A DNA stretch of 58,636 nucleotides from Acidimicrobiia bacterium (GCA_022822265.1 JAJECA010000039.1:1-58636); one strand, 5' to 3'; positions 17,622-25,846 are shown, counted from the first letter of the stretch. Translations and numbers: made by a program. Notes: generated from the sequence alone by a model not told the origin.

Positions 17622-17642
17622 GTGATCGTCGTTCAGAACGCT
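17622..17642 (+). promoter_or_regulatory. Box shared by the two GPP34-P450 genes (copy 1)
   Basis: Consensus GATYGTCGTTCARARCGCT; differs from the copy at 20022 by three bases. It starts 63 bases before the ATG of its gene, against 62 in the second copy. The downstream half (TTCAGAACGCTA) resembles the core of the BVMO/Rieske box. Confidence 0.5.
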
Positions 17643-17684
17643 AGAGATTAGAGTTCGTGACGTGGAACACAGGGAAGTTCACTC

Positions 17685-20087
17685 ATGACGCGCGTCGAAA
17701 CCGAAGTAGAGGCCAACGCGACGCCGCTGAGCCTCCTCGACGAACTCGTCTTGACGCTGTTGAATGAAGAGAGCGGCTATTTCCGCCAGGTACCCGGGTG
17801 GACACTGAATTGCGCGGTTGTCGGCGCCGCGCTCGCCGAGCTTTCCTTCCTCTATCGCATTGACACCGACATGGAGTCCTTGATTCTTCTGGACACGAAG
17901 GTGACGGGAGACCCCTGTCTCGACCCCATCCTGTCCGAAATCGCGCAGGAGCCCGGGCAGCACAACGCCCAGTACTGGATCGAGCGGCTCGCTCCCAAAG
18001 CAGAGTCGATCATCGATAGGACCTTGGACCGCTTGGTCGATCTGAAGATCCTGCAACACCACGAGGGCGATTTCTGGTCGCTGGCCCGAGGGGCCTGGAT
18101 GTCGGGTTTCCACACCAGTTCTGAAGTGGGCACCGCCGTCGAGTTCGTCAAGACTCGAATCAGCAAGGCGCTCTTCTACAACGAGATCCCGAGTCCAAGA
18201 GACGTGGTCATCGTCTGCCTCATCGACACCTGTGACGTTTTGCGCTTCATCTTCGAGATCGATGAGGAGTCGGAGAAGCGCGTCGAGCAAATCTTGAAGA
18301 TGGACCTGATCGGCCGCTCCATTGCGGCCGCAGTTAGCGAGAACATCGCCAGCCCGCTGTTACGGCGATCCACCCTCACCAAGCCGATTCCCGTAGTCAA
18401 GCTGCGCAAGCTGTTGCGCAGCAAGCATGCTCGTTCCGGCAACCTTCCGGCGCTGTTCGCGGAGCTTCACGAAAAGCACGGCTCGGTGTTCGAGGTCCGC
18501 ATTCCCTTCCAGGAGCGCAGCATCTTCCTCTCCGGACCGGAGATGAATCACTGGGTACACCGCAATGGCCGCATGTACCTGAGGGCTCGGGACTATTTCA
18601 CGGATTTCGAGAGGCTCTATGGCGGTGCTGGGTTGCTGCCCGCCCTCGACGGTGCCGACCACTTCCGCTATCGCAAGTCCATCCAGCCCGCGTACTCCCG
18701 CACCAGGCTGGAAGAGTCACTCGACGTGGTCTACCGCTACGCGCGTAAGGAAATGTCTGCTTGGAACGTCGGTGAGACCCTGCCTGCGGTCACGATGTGC
18801 CGGAATTTCGTCAACGCTCAAACGTCGCCACTGCTGGCCAGCATTGAGTCGCAGGACATCATCGAAGATCTTCAGAAGTTCAAGGAGCGTGCGCTCCAAA
18901 CGCATGTTGCCAAGTCTCTCCCCAAGTTCATGTTGAAGACCCCGGGCATGAGGCGCCGGGGGAAGACAATCGACGAGGTGGTTGACCGGGTCCAGAAAGT
19001 CCACACCCCCGCCCAGCGGGCGGGTTGCCCCCGGGAACTGGTCGACGATCTGCTGAGCATGCACACCAGCGACAAGCAGTTCCTACCGGAGTCGAATCTT
19101 CGGTTCGTGCTCTCCACGCTGCTGGCCAGCATTTACGTGGGCGACGAGCTGAGCTTCATTGTTTACGCCATGTTGACCAGGCCGGAGTTCCACGAGCAGA
19201 TCCGGGCGGAGGCCGATGCCCTGTTCGCCGACGGCGATCCCGACGTCGAGGCGCTCACCGGGCCGGGGGCTGACATCAGCCGCCGCTTCATCATGGAGTG
19301 CTTGCGCATGTGGCCGACACTCTCGATGTCGGTTCGCAACGTGATGAATGCGTGTGTGGTCGAGGGGTACGAGCTCGAAGAGGGAGTGCGGGTGTTCATC
19401 GCCACCACGGCCACCCACTACTTGGACGATGTGTTTCCCGATCCGTTCACCTTTGATATCGACCGCTATAAGCCGCCGCGCAAGGAGCACCTCGGTTCCA
19501 CCTACGCACCATACGGTTTGGGCACCCACACCTGCATGGGCTGGCGGATGGCCGAACTCCAGATGCTGATCGACCTGCTGATGATCGCCCACTATTTCGA
19601 CCTCGAAGTCGCCCCGAAGAACTACAAGTTCAAGATCGCCCCGTTCGCGTCGATGTCTCCGAACAAGAAACTGAAGTTCCACATCGCCGGTCGGCGGCGC
19701 GAGTTGATCCCCCAAGTAGCGCATCGCTTTCTTGAACCGCCACCAGTACACGCGGCTCCCTTAAGGGTCGCGCGTGTAGGCCGGATTCAGCGCCGCGATC
19801 ACCGCGGATCGTCGAGATTCACGAGACATCGGTGCACCCACCCGCGCGTCCCAAAAGTTTGGGGAGCGTCTCTCGGCGGGATTGCCGAAGCGATAGTCCG
19901 CCCCAAATGGCCTTCCTACGGCGAATCAGGCAAAGATGCCCCTTCTCTGATTGACATAGTACGAATAATTATAATTTCGAGGGGACATTCGGCACTCGGA
20001 CGGCCCAATAGCGAACGCTCGGTGATTGTCGTTCAAAGCGCTGACGTATTGGGTCCACAGCGTGGGAAACGGGGAGAACACATATGA
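17685..20087 (+). CDS. GPP34-cytochrome P450 fusion protein, copy 1 (C-terminal stop lost)
   Basis: The first 215 residues or so are a Golgi-phosphoprotein-3-like (GPP34) domain: LLDELVLTLLNEESGYFRQV, a GAALAELSF helix, then TGDPCLDPILSEIA and the RLVDLKIL segment. From about residue 250 a cytochrome P450 follows, with ExxR at E538 (ECLRMWP) and the heme ligand Cys617 in YGLGTHTCMG. The I-helix reads YVGDELSF, without the usual threonine. The homology with the second copy ends near 19708; the last 120 or so residues are read-through across a relic gene and a spacer and do not look protein-like. The stop overlaps the next ATG (ATGA), so translation of the two may still be coupled. AGGGAAG precedes the start. 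Confidence 0.85.
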   Translation: MTRVETEVEANATPLSLLDELVLTLLNEESGYFRQVPGWTLNCAVVGAALAELSFLYRIDTDMESLILLDTKVTGDPCLDPILSEIAQEPGQHNAQYWIERLAPKAESIIDRTLDRLVDLKILQHHEGDFWSLARGAWMSGFHTSSEVGTAVEFVKTRISKALFYNEIPSPRDVVIVCLIDTCDVLRFIFEIDEESEKRVEQILKMDLIGRSIAAAVSENIASPLLRRSTLTKPIPVVKLRKLLRSKHARSGNLPALFAELHEKHGSVFEVRIPFQERSIFLSGPEMNHWVHRNGRMYLRARDYFTDFERLYGGAGLLPALDGADHFRYRKSIQPAYSRTRLEESLDVVYRYARKEMSAWNVGETLPAVTMCRNFVNAQTSPLLASIESQDIIEDLQKFKERALQTHVAKSLPKFMLKTPGMRRRGKTIDEVVDRVQKVHTPAQRAGCPRELVDDLLSMHTSDKQFLPESNLRFVLSTLLASIYVGDELSFIVYAMLTRPEFHEQIRAEADALFADGDPDVEALTGPGADISRRFIMECLRMWPTLSMSVRNVMNACVVEGYELEEGVRVFIATTATHYLDDVFPDPFTFDIDRYKPPRKEHLGSTYAPYGLGTHTCMGWRMAELQMLIDLLMIAHYFDLEVAPKNYKFKIAPFASMSPNKKLKFHIAGRRRELIPQVAHRFLEPPPVHAAPLRVARVGRIQRRDHRGSSRFTRHRCTHPRVPKVWGASLGGIAEAIVRPKWPSYGESGKDAPSLIDIVRIIIISRGHSALGRPNSERSVIVVQSADVLGPQRGKRGEHI
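19709..19910 (-). pseudogene. Relic of the 3' end of a COG2907-like FAD oxidase gene
   Basis: Reading the minus strand, one frame gives GADYRFGNPAERRSPNF, which matches the C-terminus of the intact oxidase at 22136-23527 (GADYPFNDPAARRAFNF, 11 of 17 identical). After an unrelated 28-codon insert and a stop, GSRVYWWRFKKAM follows, against GSLMYGWRFKKAK in the intact gene (9 of 13). The remainder of the gene is gone. It shows that a P450/oxidase convergent pair was duplicated in tandem and one oxidase copy decayed. Confidence 0.6.
19951..19975 (+). promoter_or_regulatory. AT-rich promoter-like patch upstream of the second GPP34-P450
   Basis: TTGACA (19951-19956) and TATAAT (19970-19975) are perfect sigma-70 hexamers, but only 13 bases apart instead of about 17. 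The patch is strikingly AT-rich for this DNA and lies about 110 bases before the second P450 start. It may be a weak or relic promoter. Confidence 0.25.
20022..20042 (+). promoter_or_regulatory. Box shared by the two GPP34-P450 genes (copy 2)
   Basis: Second copy of the box at 17622 (18 of 21 bases identical), 62 bases before its ATG. The sequences on either side diverge more, so the block appears selectively kept. Confidence 0.5.
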
Positions 20088-22111
20088 CGGTTGTTGATAA
20101 TGACAAGACAGCCACCCAGCTGACTCTGCTGGATGAGCTTGTCTTGACGCTCTTGAATGAGGAGAGCGGCTACTTTCGCCAGGTTCCGGGTTGGAACCTG
20201 AATTGCGCCGTTATCGGGGCAGCGCTGGCCGAGTTGTCGCTCATCTACCGCATCGACACCGACCTGGAGTCACTGACCCTGCTGGATAAGTCAAAAACGG
20301 GCGACCCTGCTCTCGACCCCATCCTCGCCGAGATTGCGTCGCAACCGGGACAGCACAACGCCCAATTCTGGATCGAGCGGCTCGCTCCCCAAGCTGATGG
20401 GATCATCGACACGACGCTAGACCGCTTGGTCGACCGGAAGATCCTTCAACATCACGAAGGCGATTTCTGGTCGCTGGCCCAGGGCGCCTGGATGTCGGGA
20501 CTCCACACCAGATCTGAAGTGGGCACGGCTGTCGAGTTCGTCAAGACCCGTATCAGCAAGGCGATCTTCACCAACGAGATACCCAGTCCCCGAGACATAA
20601 TCATCATCTGCCTCATCGAAACCTGCGAAGTGCTGCGCTACATCTTCGATATCGAAGAGGAACAAGAGCAGCGGGTCGAGCAGATTCTCAAGATGGACTT
20701 GATCGGTCGCTCCATTGCCGATGCGGTCAGCGAGAACATCTCCGGTTCGATTTTTCGGCGGGCCGCTCTGACCAAGGAGATTCCCCGGGTCAAGCTGCGC
20801 AAGATGGTGAGGAGCAAGCACATTCGCAGCGGCAACATCCCCGCGCTCTTTGCGGAACTCCACCAAGAATACGGCCCAGTGTTCGATCTCAAGCCACCTT
20901 TCCAGGAACGCATGATCTTTCTGACGGGACCCGACACCAACCACTGGGTGCACCGAAACGGCCGCATGCATCTGAGGGCCAGGGACTATTTGGAGGATTT
21001 CGAAAAAGTCTACGGGGGTGCAGGACTGCTGCCCGCACTCGATGGTGCCGACCACTTCCGGTATCGAAAGTCGATTCAGCCCGGCTATTCCCGGGCCAGG
21101 TTGGAGGAGCAGTTGGACCTAGTCTTTTCCAAGGCCCGCGAGAACTTAGCCACCTGGAACATAGGAGAGGCGCGGGGTGCGGTGACCATGTGCCGCATGC
21201 TGGTCAACTCCGAGTTGTCGCCGCTGTCGTTGAGCATCGACTCGCAAGATGTCGCCAACGACATGCATAAGTTCAAGGAGAGGGCGCTGTTGACGCACCT
21301 CGTCAAGGTGCTCCCCAAGTTCATGCTGAAGACCCCGTCCATGAGGCGGCGGTCGAAGCTGGTTGGCGAGGTGGTGGACCGGGTGCTGCGCAGCCACACT
21401 CCCGCCCAGCGGGCGGGATGTCCTCGTGACCTCGCCGACGAACTCCTCAACATGCACTCCAGTGATCGGCAGTTCCTCCCGGAGTCGAACTTGCGGTTTG
21501 TGCTGTCCGCGCCGCTGATTGCCAGCATGTACGTGGGCGATCAGCTCTGCTTCATCGTCTACGCCATGCTGTCCCAGCCGGATTTCCATGAGAAGATCCG
21601 CGAGGAGGCCGATGCCTTGTTCGCCAAAGGCGATCCCGACAGCGAGGCGCTGACCGGGGAAGGCACCGATATCACTCGCCGCTTCATCATGGAGTGCTTG
21701 AGGCTCTATCCGATCGCCCCGGTATCGGTGCGAAACGTGATGAATGCCTGTGTGGTAGAGGGCTACGAACTGCCGGAAGGGGCCCGGGTATTCATCGCCC
21801 AAACGGCGACCCACTACATGGAAGACCTCTTTCCCGACCCCTTGAAGTTCGATATCGACCGGTACGAGGCGCCCCGCAAGGAACACGTGGGCACCCAATA
21901 CGCCCCCTACGGTCTGGGTACGCACACCTGCCTCGGTACTCGGTGGACGGAAATGCAGCTGGCGATCAACCTGCTGATGATGGTGCATTACTACGACCTG
22001 GAGATCGCCCCCAAGAACTACAAGTTCAAGATCAGCGCATTGCCGTCAATGTCTCCTAACAAGAAGCTGAAGCTCCGCGTCGCCGGCCAGCGACACGACC
22101 TGCCCTTCTAA
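20084..22111 (+). CDS. GPP34-cytochrome P450 fusion protein, copy 2
   Basis: 675 residues with the same layout as the first copy: GPP34 domain (residues about 10-215, LLDELVLTLLNEESGYFRQV and TGDPALDPILAEIA), then a P450 domain with E537 of ExxR (ECLRLYP) and Cys616 in YGLGTHTCLG. The I-helix reads YVGDQLCF, again lacking the catalytic threonine. This copy ends normally with TAA, converging on the FAD oxidase gene 24 bases away. GPP34 domains bind phosphoinositide headgroups in eukaryotes; in bacteria their ligand is unknown, and here the domain may tether the P450 to membrane lipids (inference). A GGGGAG ribosome site precedes the start. Confidence 0.9.
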   Translation: MTVVDNDKTATQLTLLDELVLTLLNEESGYFRQVPGWNLNCAVIGAALAELSLIYRIDTDLESLTLLDKSKTGDPALDPILAEIASQPGQHNAQFWIERLAPQADGIIDTTLDRLVDRKILQHHEGDFWSLAQGAWMSGLHTRSEVGTAVEFVKTRISKAIFTNEIPSPRDIIIICLIETCEVLRYIFDIEEEQEQRVEQILKMDLIGRSIADAVSENISGSIFRRAALTKEIPRVKLRKMVRSKHIRSGNIPALFAELHQEYGPVFDLKPPFQERMIFLTGPDTNHWVHRNGRMHLRARDYLEDFEKVYGGAGLLPALDGADHFRYRKSIQPGYSRARLEEQLDLVFSKARENLATWNIGEARGAVTMCRMLVNSELSPLSLSIDSQDVANDMHKFKERALLTHLVKVLPKFMLKTPSMRRRSKLVGEVVDRVLRSHTPAQRAGCPRDLADELLNMHSSDRQFLPESNLRFVLSAPLIASMYVGDQLCFIVYAMLSQPDFHEKIREEADALFAKGDPDSEALTGEGTDITRRFIMECLRLYPIAPVSVRNVMNACVVEGYELPEGARVFIAQTATHYMEDLFPDPLKFDIDRYEAPRKEHVGTQYAPYGLGTHTCLGTRWTEMQLAINLLMMVHYYDLEIAPKNYKFKISALPSMSPNKKLKLRVAGQRHDLPF

Positions 22112-22135
22112 CTCTGATCGGCCAAGAGCCCAGAT

Positions 22136-23527
22136 TCAGCGCCTCTTCGCCTTTTTGAAGCGCCAGCCGTACATCAGGCTCCCGTAGAAGTTGAAGGCGC
22201 GCCTCGCCGCGGGATCGTTGAAGGGGTAGTCGGCGCCGAGCTGTCTTGCCGCGGCGAGCCCGGTGATGAAGCAGGTCTCCTGGCTGTTGATCAGCGTGTG
22301 GGCGCCGCAGTGCCATGTGCGCCGCTTGCCCTGGACGAAGCGGAACAGGTTGACCAGCCAGGCGACGTGGCGCACGTCGTGCACGATGTGCTGGAACCAC
22401 CACTTCTTGACGATCTTGTCCTCGTCGATCGGCGAGATGGCGTTGTAGGTCACCAGGCAGGGCTTGTCCGACCGGTTGGCCCACGGCTGCTGGTTGTGCA
22501 TGATGTAGGTGATCTCGTAGTTGTCCGGTCGGGCGCCGTATTGCTCGATGTGGTTGCTGCGGGTGGTCAGCGGCTTCACCTCGTTGTCGGGGAGCACCGA
22601 GGAGTCGTAGTGGACGACGGTGTGGTTGTGGAGCTCGCTCTCATAGCGGATCGACGAAAGCAGATAGCGCTCAAGGGCGGTGGGCTTGTCGAGCATCATC
22701 ATGGTCTGGTTGGCGTTGCAGGCGAAGATGACCTCGTCGAACTCCTCCCGCACCCCGGCTGAGTCTTCCACCACAACGCCGGACTTCGACCGGTACACCT
22801 TTCGCACCGGGCGGTTCAGATAGATCTTGTCTCGAAAATCAGCCGACAGGTGCCGGTAGACGTTTTGCGTTCCCTGGTCCCACGTCTGCATAGGGGTGGC
22901 CGACTCGATATCGAAGAACTCCAGGTATCGGGCGAACAGGGATGCCGGCATGTCGAACACGTTCGTGGCCATGAGGAAGTTGACGAACATGGGCTTGAGA
23001 ACCTTGTACCGGAAGTCGCCCGAGAACCCGCCCAGGTTCAACAGCGTGCCCATGCTCACGTAGTTGTACGGGTTCAGCAGGCTCAGCACCTTCGACTGGG
23101 AATTGGTGAGCCATCCGAACCGGTGCAGGCGTCGCAGGAGGCGTTGGAACTTGTCAATCTCAGGTTGCAGCTGCTCTCTGATTTCGGAATCGAAATCGTG
23201 GGCATAAATCTGCCCGTCGTACTTCACGCTGTAGCTGAACTTGGTGTCGAGCAGCTCGATGTCGAACTGCTTCATCAACAGCAAGATGTGGTCGTACACC
23301 GAGGGGATGCAGGCGGTGACTGAGATGTCGAAGGGAATCGAGCTGCCGTCGTCTTGGGGCATGTTCACGGTGATCGCATTGCCGCCGAGCTGTTCTTGGG
23401 CCTCGAACAGTCGGAAATCAAAGCGGTCCGGCTGATGATGAAGTCCCCAGGCGGCACCGAGCCCCGAAATGCCGCCGCCGACGATGGCGATCTTTTGCTG
23501 CGCACTAGAAGTCTTGCCCTTGGCCAC
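22136..23527 (-). CDS. FAD-dependent amine-oxidase-like oxidoreductase (COG2907-like)
   Basis: 463 residues. An N-terminal FAD-binding motif VGGGISGLGAAWGL is followed by FEAQEQLGGNAITV, and the C-terminal FAD contact region includes CGAHTLINSQETCFITGLAAA. The central part has ELHNHTVVHYDSSVLP, a pattern seen in COG2907 proteins, which often accompany lipid-modifying genes. The gene is 18 bases downstream of the Rieske oxygenase on the same strand and probably co-transcribed. A decayed 3' copy lies between the P450 genes. Confidence 0.8.
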   Translation of the reverse strand: MAKGKTSSAQQKIAIVGGGISGLGAAWGLHHQPDRFDFRLFEAQEQLGGNAITVNMPQDDGSSIPFDISVTACIPSVYDHILLLMKQFDIELLDTKFSYSVKYDGQIYAHDFDSEIREQLQPEIDKFQRLLRRLHRFGWLTNSQSKVLSLLNPYNYVSMGTLLNLGGFSGDFRYKVLKPMFVNFLMATNVFDMPASLFARYLEFFDIESATPMQTWDQGTQNVYRHLSADFRDKIYLNRPVRKVYRSKSGVVVEDSAGVREEFDEVIFACNANQTMMMLDKPTALERYLLSSIRYESELHNHTVVHYDSSVLPDNEVKPLTTRSNHIEQYGARPDNYEITYIMHNQQPWANRSDKPCLVTYNAISPIDEDKIVKKWWFQHIVHDVRHVAWLVNLFRFVQGKRRTWHCGAHTLINSQETCFITGLAAARQLGADYPFNDPAARRAFNFYGSLMYGWRFKKAKRR

Positions 23528-23545
23528 TTTCGTCGTCCTTCTCCC

Positions 23546-24616
23546 TTAGTTGGCCGCAGGCTGGTCGGCGACCGTTGCCTCGCATTCTGCTGCGGTAAGG
23601 GCATCGGCATAGAACTGGGCGCAATAGGCCCGGTACTGACCGATCTCGCCCTCAGTACGCGACAGGCGGGGGCGGCGGCGGTACTGCTTGGTGCTCCAGA
23701 TGGGCACGTCTTGAAGCACATCGCGCTTTTGGAAATACGCCATGAATTTATTCACGATGGGGGCTCGCAGCCTCACGGGGAGAAAAGCCAGCCCGGCAAA
23801 CTTGCGGCTCGGACTGTGTACCGGTCCGGTCTGCGACACGATCGAGAGTTCGATCACCTCGCCGTCGATTGGAGTGGCCAAAATCCACATGCGCATGTCC
23901 AAGCCAATAGAGCGCTCGCGGATTTCAACGAAAGAGTAGCCAAGCCCGTAGATGAGGGCGTTGGCGGCGACATCAAGCCTCATCCTGGCAACTTTGGCAA
24001 TTCGTCGCGTGGTGCAGAAGTCGAAGCGGCTCCTTAGGAAGGCCCCATCTATCTCCAATGGGTCGACGCGGCTCACGCTGTCGTAGCCGTGGACGTGGCT
24101 GAGGTGCACCAAGTCCACGGAATTCTCCGTCGTTTCCTGGGGGTGGCCGGGAAAGTGGGATATCCAAATGTGGTGGTTGCTCCAACCAGCCCGGTCCAGC
24201 TCGTCCGGAGGCAGGTGCCACTGCGGCTGCCGTCCCCCTAGTCCCCACCAAGCGAAGATCAAGCCAGCGATTTCCCGGGTTTCATAGACCCGTAGCCGAG
24301 CGGCCTTGGGTGCCGGACCAAATGGAGTGGCAACGCACTGGCCACCAGTGTCGTATTCGAATCCGTGGAAGGGGCAGACAAGCCGGCCGTCGCGGACACA
24401 CCCTCCGACGTCGGGCCCTAGATCGGCGCCCAAGTGCGGGCAGTAAGCGTTGGCCACGCAGACACCAGTGTCGTCGTCGCACCAGACGATGATCTCCTCA
24501 CCCATCCAGGTCCTTCGGATGAGGTTGGCGCTTTCTTCCAGCGATTGGCGACTTGCGACGAAGTACCAGCCCTCGGGAAAGGGAGGAAGTAGCGGGTTAT
24601 CCGCAGTTGCCGTCAT
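23546..24616 (-). CDS. Rieske [2Fe-2S] oxygenase, sterol-oxygenase-like
   Basis: 356 residues. Rieske cluster ligands are C59-P-H61 and C81-PF-H84, and the mononuclear iron site is in SVDLVHLSHVHGYDS. Overall layout matches single-component oxygenase subunits of the KshA / cholesterol-7-desaturase (Neverland/DAF-36) type rather than aromatic-ring dioxygenases. A ferredoxin reductase partner is needed and is not seen in the window. It is the first gene of a pair with the FAD oxidase, and a conserved box overlaps its promoter. Confidence 0.85.
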   Translation of the reverse strand: MTATADNPLLPPFPEGWYFVASRQSLEESANLIRRTWMGEEIIVWCDDDTGVCVANAYCPHLGADLGPDVGGCVRDGRLVCPFHGFEYDTGGQCVATPFGPAPKAARLRVYETREIAGLIFAWWGLGGRQPQWHLPPDELDRAGWSNHHIWISHFPGHPQETTENSVDLVHLSHVHGYDSVSRVDPLEIDGAFLRSRFDFCTTRRIAKVARMRLDVAANALIYGLGYSFVEIRERSIGLDMRMWILATPIDGEVIELSIVSQTGPVHSPSRKFAGLAFLPVRLRAPIVNKFMAYFQKRDVLQDVPIWSTKQYRRRPRLSRTEGEIGQYRAYCAQFYADALTAAECEATVADQPAAN

Positions 24617-24619
24617 ATT

Positions 24620-24668
24620 GCTCGAAAAACGCTACCTTCGAGGCCGCTGTAGTTGGAAGACGGAGGGA
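24620..24668 (-). promoter_or_regulatory. Conserved promoter/regulatory box upstream of the Rieske gene
   Basis: On the plus strand the block starts GCTCGAAAAACGCTACC, matching GCTCGGAAAACGCTACC at 17537, and the similarity continues for about 48 bases. It is only 4 bases from the Rieske start codon, so it may contain the transcription start or an operator that blocks it. Confidence 0.5.
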
Positions 24669-24700
24669 AGCTACGGCGCTCGGTATCCTCCGAGGATCTG

Positions 24701-24997
24701 TTAGGGGATCTCAAACTGGATGGCGGCCCGGTCAATGATGGCTGGGCGGATGATGTCGAAGATGATTCGCTGGTGCTCGGGGTGGTCGCGGTAGGTCAAA
24801 TAGGCCTCTTGGTCGGCGAAATCTCCGACGACTACGAAGTCGAAGTTCCCTTCGGCCAGCCCCAGATCCGGTCCGAAGGTGTAGGCCTCGGTCACCCCGG
24901 TGGCCTCGGGCATGGTGGCGATGGCGTCGCGCACCGCCTGTCGCTGGGTCTCGTCGGCGTCGTCTCGGAACTTGAACATCACAGCGTGGCGGATCAT
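24701..24997 (-). CDS. Stress-responsive A/B-barrel (Dabb) domain protein
   Basis: 98 residues; MIRHAVMFKFRDDADETQRQ is the classic Dabb N-terminus, followed by the FDFVVVGDFADQEAYLTYRDHPEHQ signature. Family members act as small dimeric ferredoxin-like-fold enzymes or binding proteins, some in polyketide or terpenoid-acid cyclisation. It follows an SDR by 15 bases and precedes the Rieske operon. Confidence 0.85.
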   Translation of the reverse strand: MIRHAVMFKFRDDADETQRQAVRDAIATMPEATGVTEAYTFGPDLGLAEGNFDFVVVGDFADQEAYLTYRDHPEHQRIIFDIIRPAIIDRAAIQFEIP

Positions 24998-25012
24998 GTC
25001 TTCTCCTTTGGC

Positions 25013-25756
25013 CTATTGCAGTCCGGCGCAGAGTCCGCCATCCACGGGGAGGGCGGTGCCGGTGATGAATCGGGCGTGCTCAGAGCACAAGAATGCGGCG
25101 ATTCGGCCGAAGTCGGCGGGTTCGCCCACTGATCGGGTGGCGGCTGTGGACTCCAGGTCGGACATTTGGTCGCCGAATAGCTGCCGGAGCCGGTCAGTGG
25201 CGTGGTAGCCGGGCTGAAGGGAGTTCACGGTCACACCGTCGGCCGCCACTTGGTTCGCCATGGTCTTGAGGTAGCCGGTGACCCCGGCCCGAGCCGTGTT
25301 GGACAGGATGAGCATGTTCAGCGGCTGGCGGACCGAAACCGATGTGATGGCCAGCACCCGGCCCCAGCCCTGGGCCTGCATGGCCGGTACGGCCGCCTTG
25401 GTCATGGCCACCACCGACAACAGGCTCAGCTCCAGCGCAGCCGGGTAGAGGTCGACGTCGGTGCTCGTCCAGTTGCCCCCGGGCGGACCGCCGGCGTTGG
25501 TCACCAGGATGTCGATGCCGCCCAAGGCCTCGGTGGCGGCGTCGACCAATGCCGTCGCCCCAGCCGCGTCGGACACGTCGCCCACGATGGGAATGGCACC
25601 GGGCACACCACCGGCCGCGTCGTTGAGGCGATCGGAGTTGCGCCCGTTCATCACCACCCGGCACCCCTCGTCGGCCAGTGCCACTGCGGTGGCCAGCCCT
25701 AGTCCGGCTGATGATGCCGCCACCAGCGCCCGTCGTCCGCTGATTCCTAAATCCAC
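25013..25756 (-). CDS. Short-chain dehydrogenase/reductase (SDR)
   Basis: 247 residues, with AASSAGLGLATAVAL at the cofactor site, VTNAGGPPGG in place of the usual NNAG, and the C-terminal ITGTALPVDGG. The catalytic Ser is in AITSVSVRQP, but the usual Tyr of YxxxK falls at NTARAGVTGY, so the Tyr-Lys pair is displaced or absent, as seen in the NAG-GPPxG subgroup of SDRs. It is translationally close to the Dabb gene. Divergent from another SDR, 90 bases apart. Confidence 0.8.
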   Translation of the reverse strand: MDLGISGRRALVAASSAGLGLATAVALADEGCRVVMNGRNSDRLNDAAGGVPGAIPIVGDVSDAAGATALVDAATEALGGIDILVTNAGGPPGGNWTSTDVDLYPAALELSLLSVVAMTKAAVPAMQAQGWGRVLAITSVSVRQPLNMLILSNTARAGVTGYLKTMANQVAADGVTVNSLQPGYHATDRLRQLFGDQMSDLESTAATRSVGEPADFGRIAAFLCSEHARFITGTALPVDGGLCAGLQ

Positions 25757-25846
25757 GGGGCGAGGTTAGTGGCCCTTCGACGACATGGATGCGCCGTGCC
25801 CATCCAGGCTGCCAAGACGGCATCTTCGAATGAGTAGTCTGCGGCC

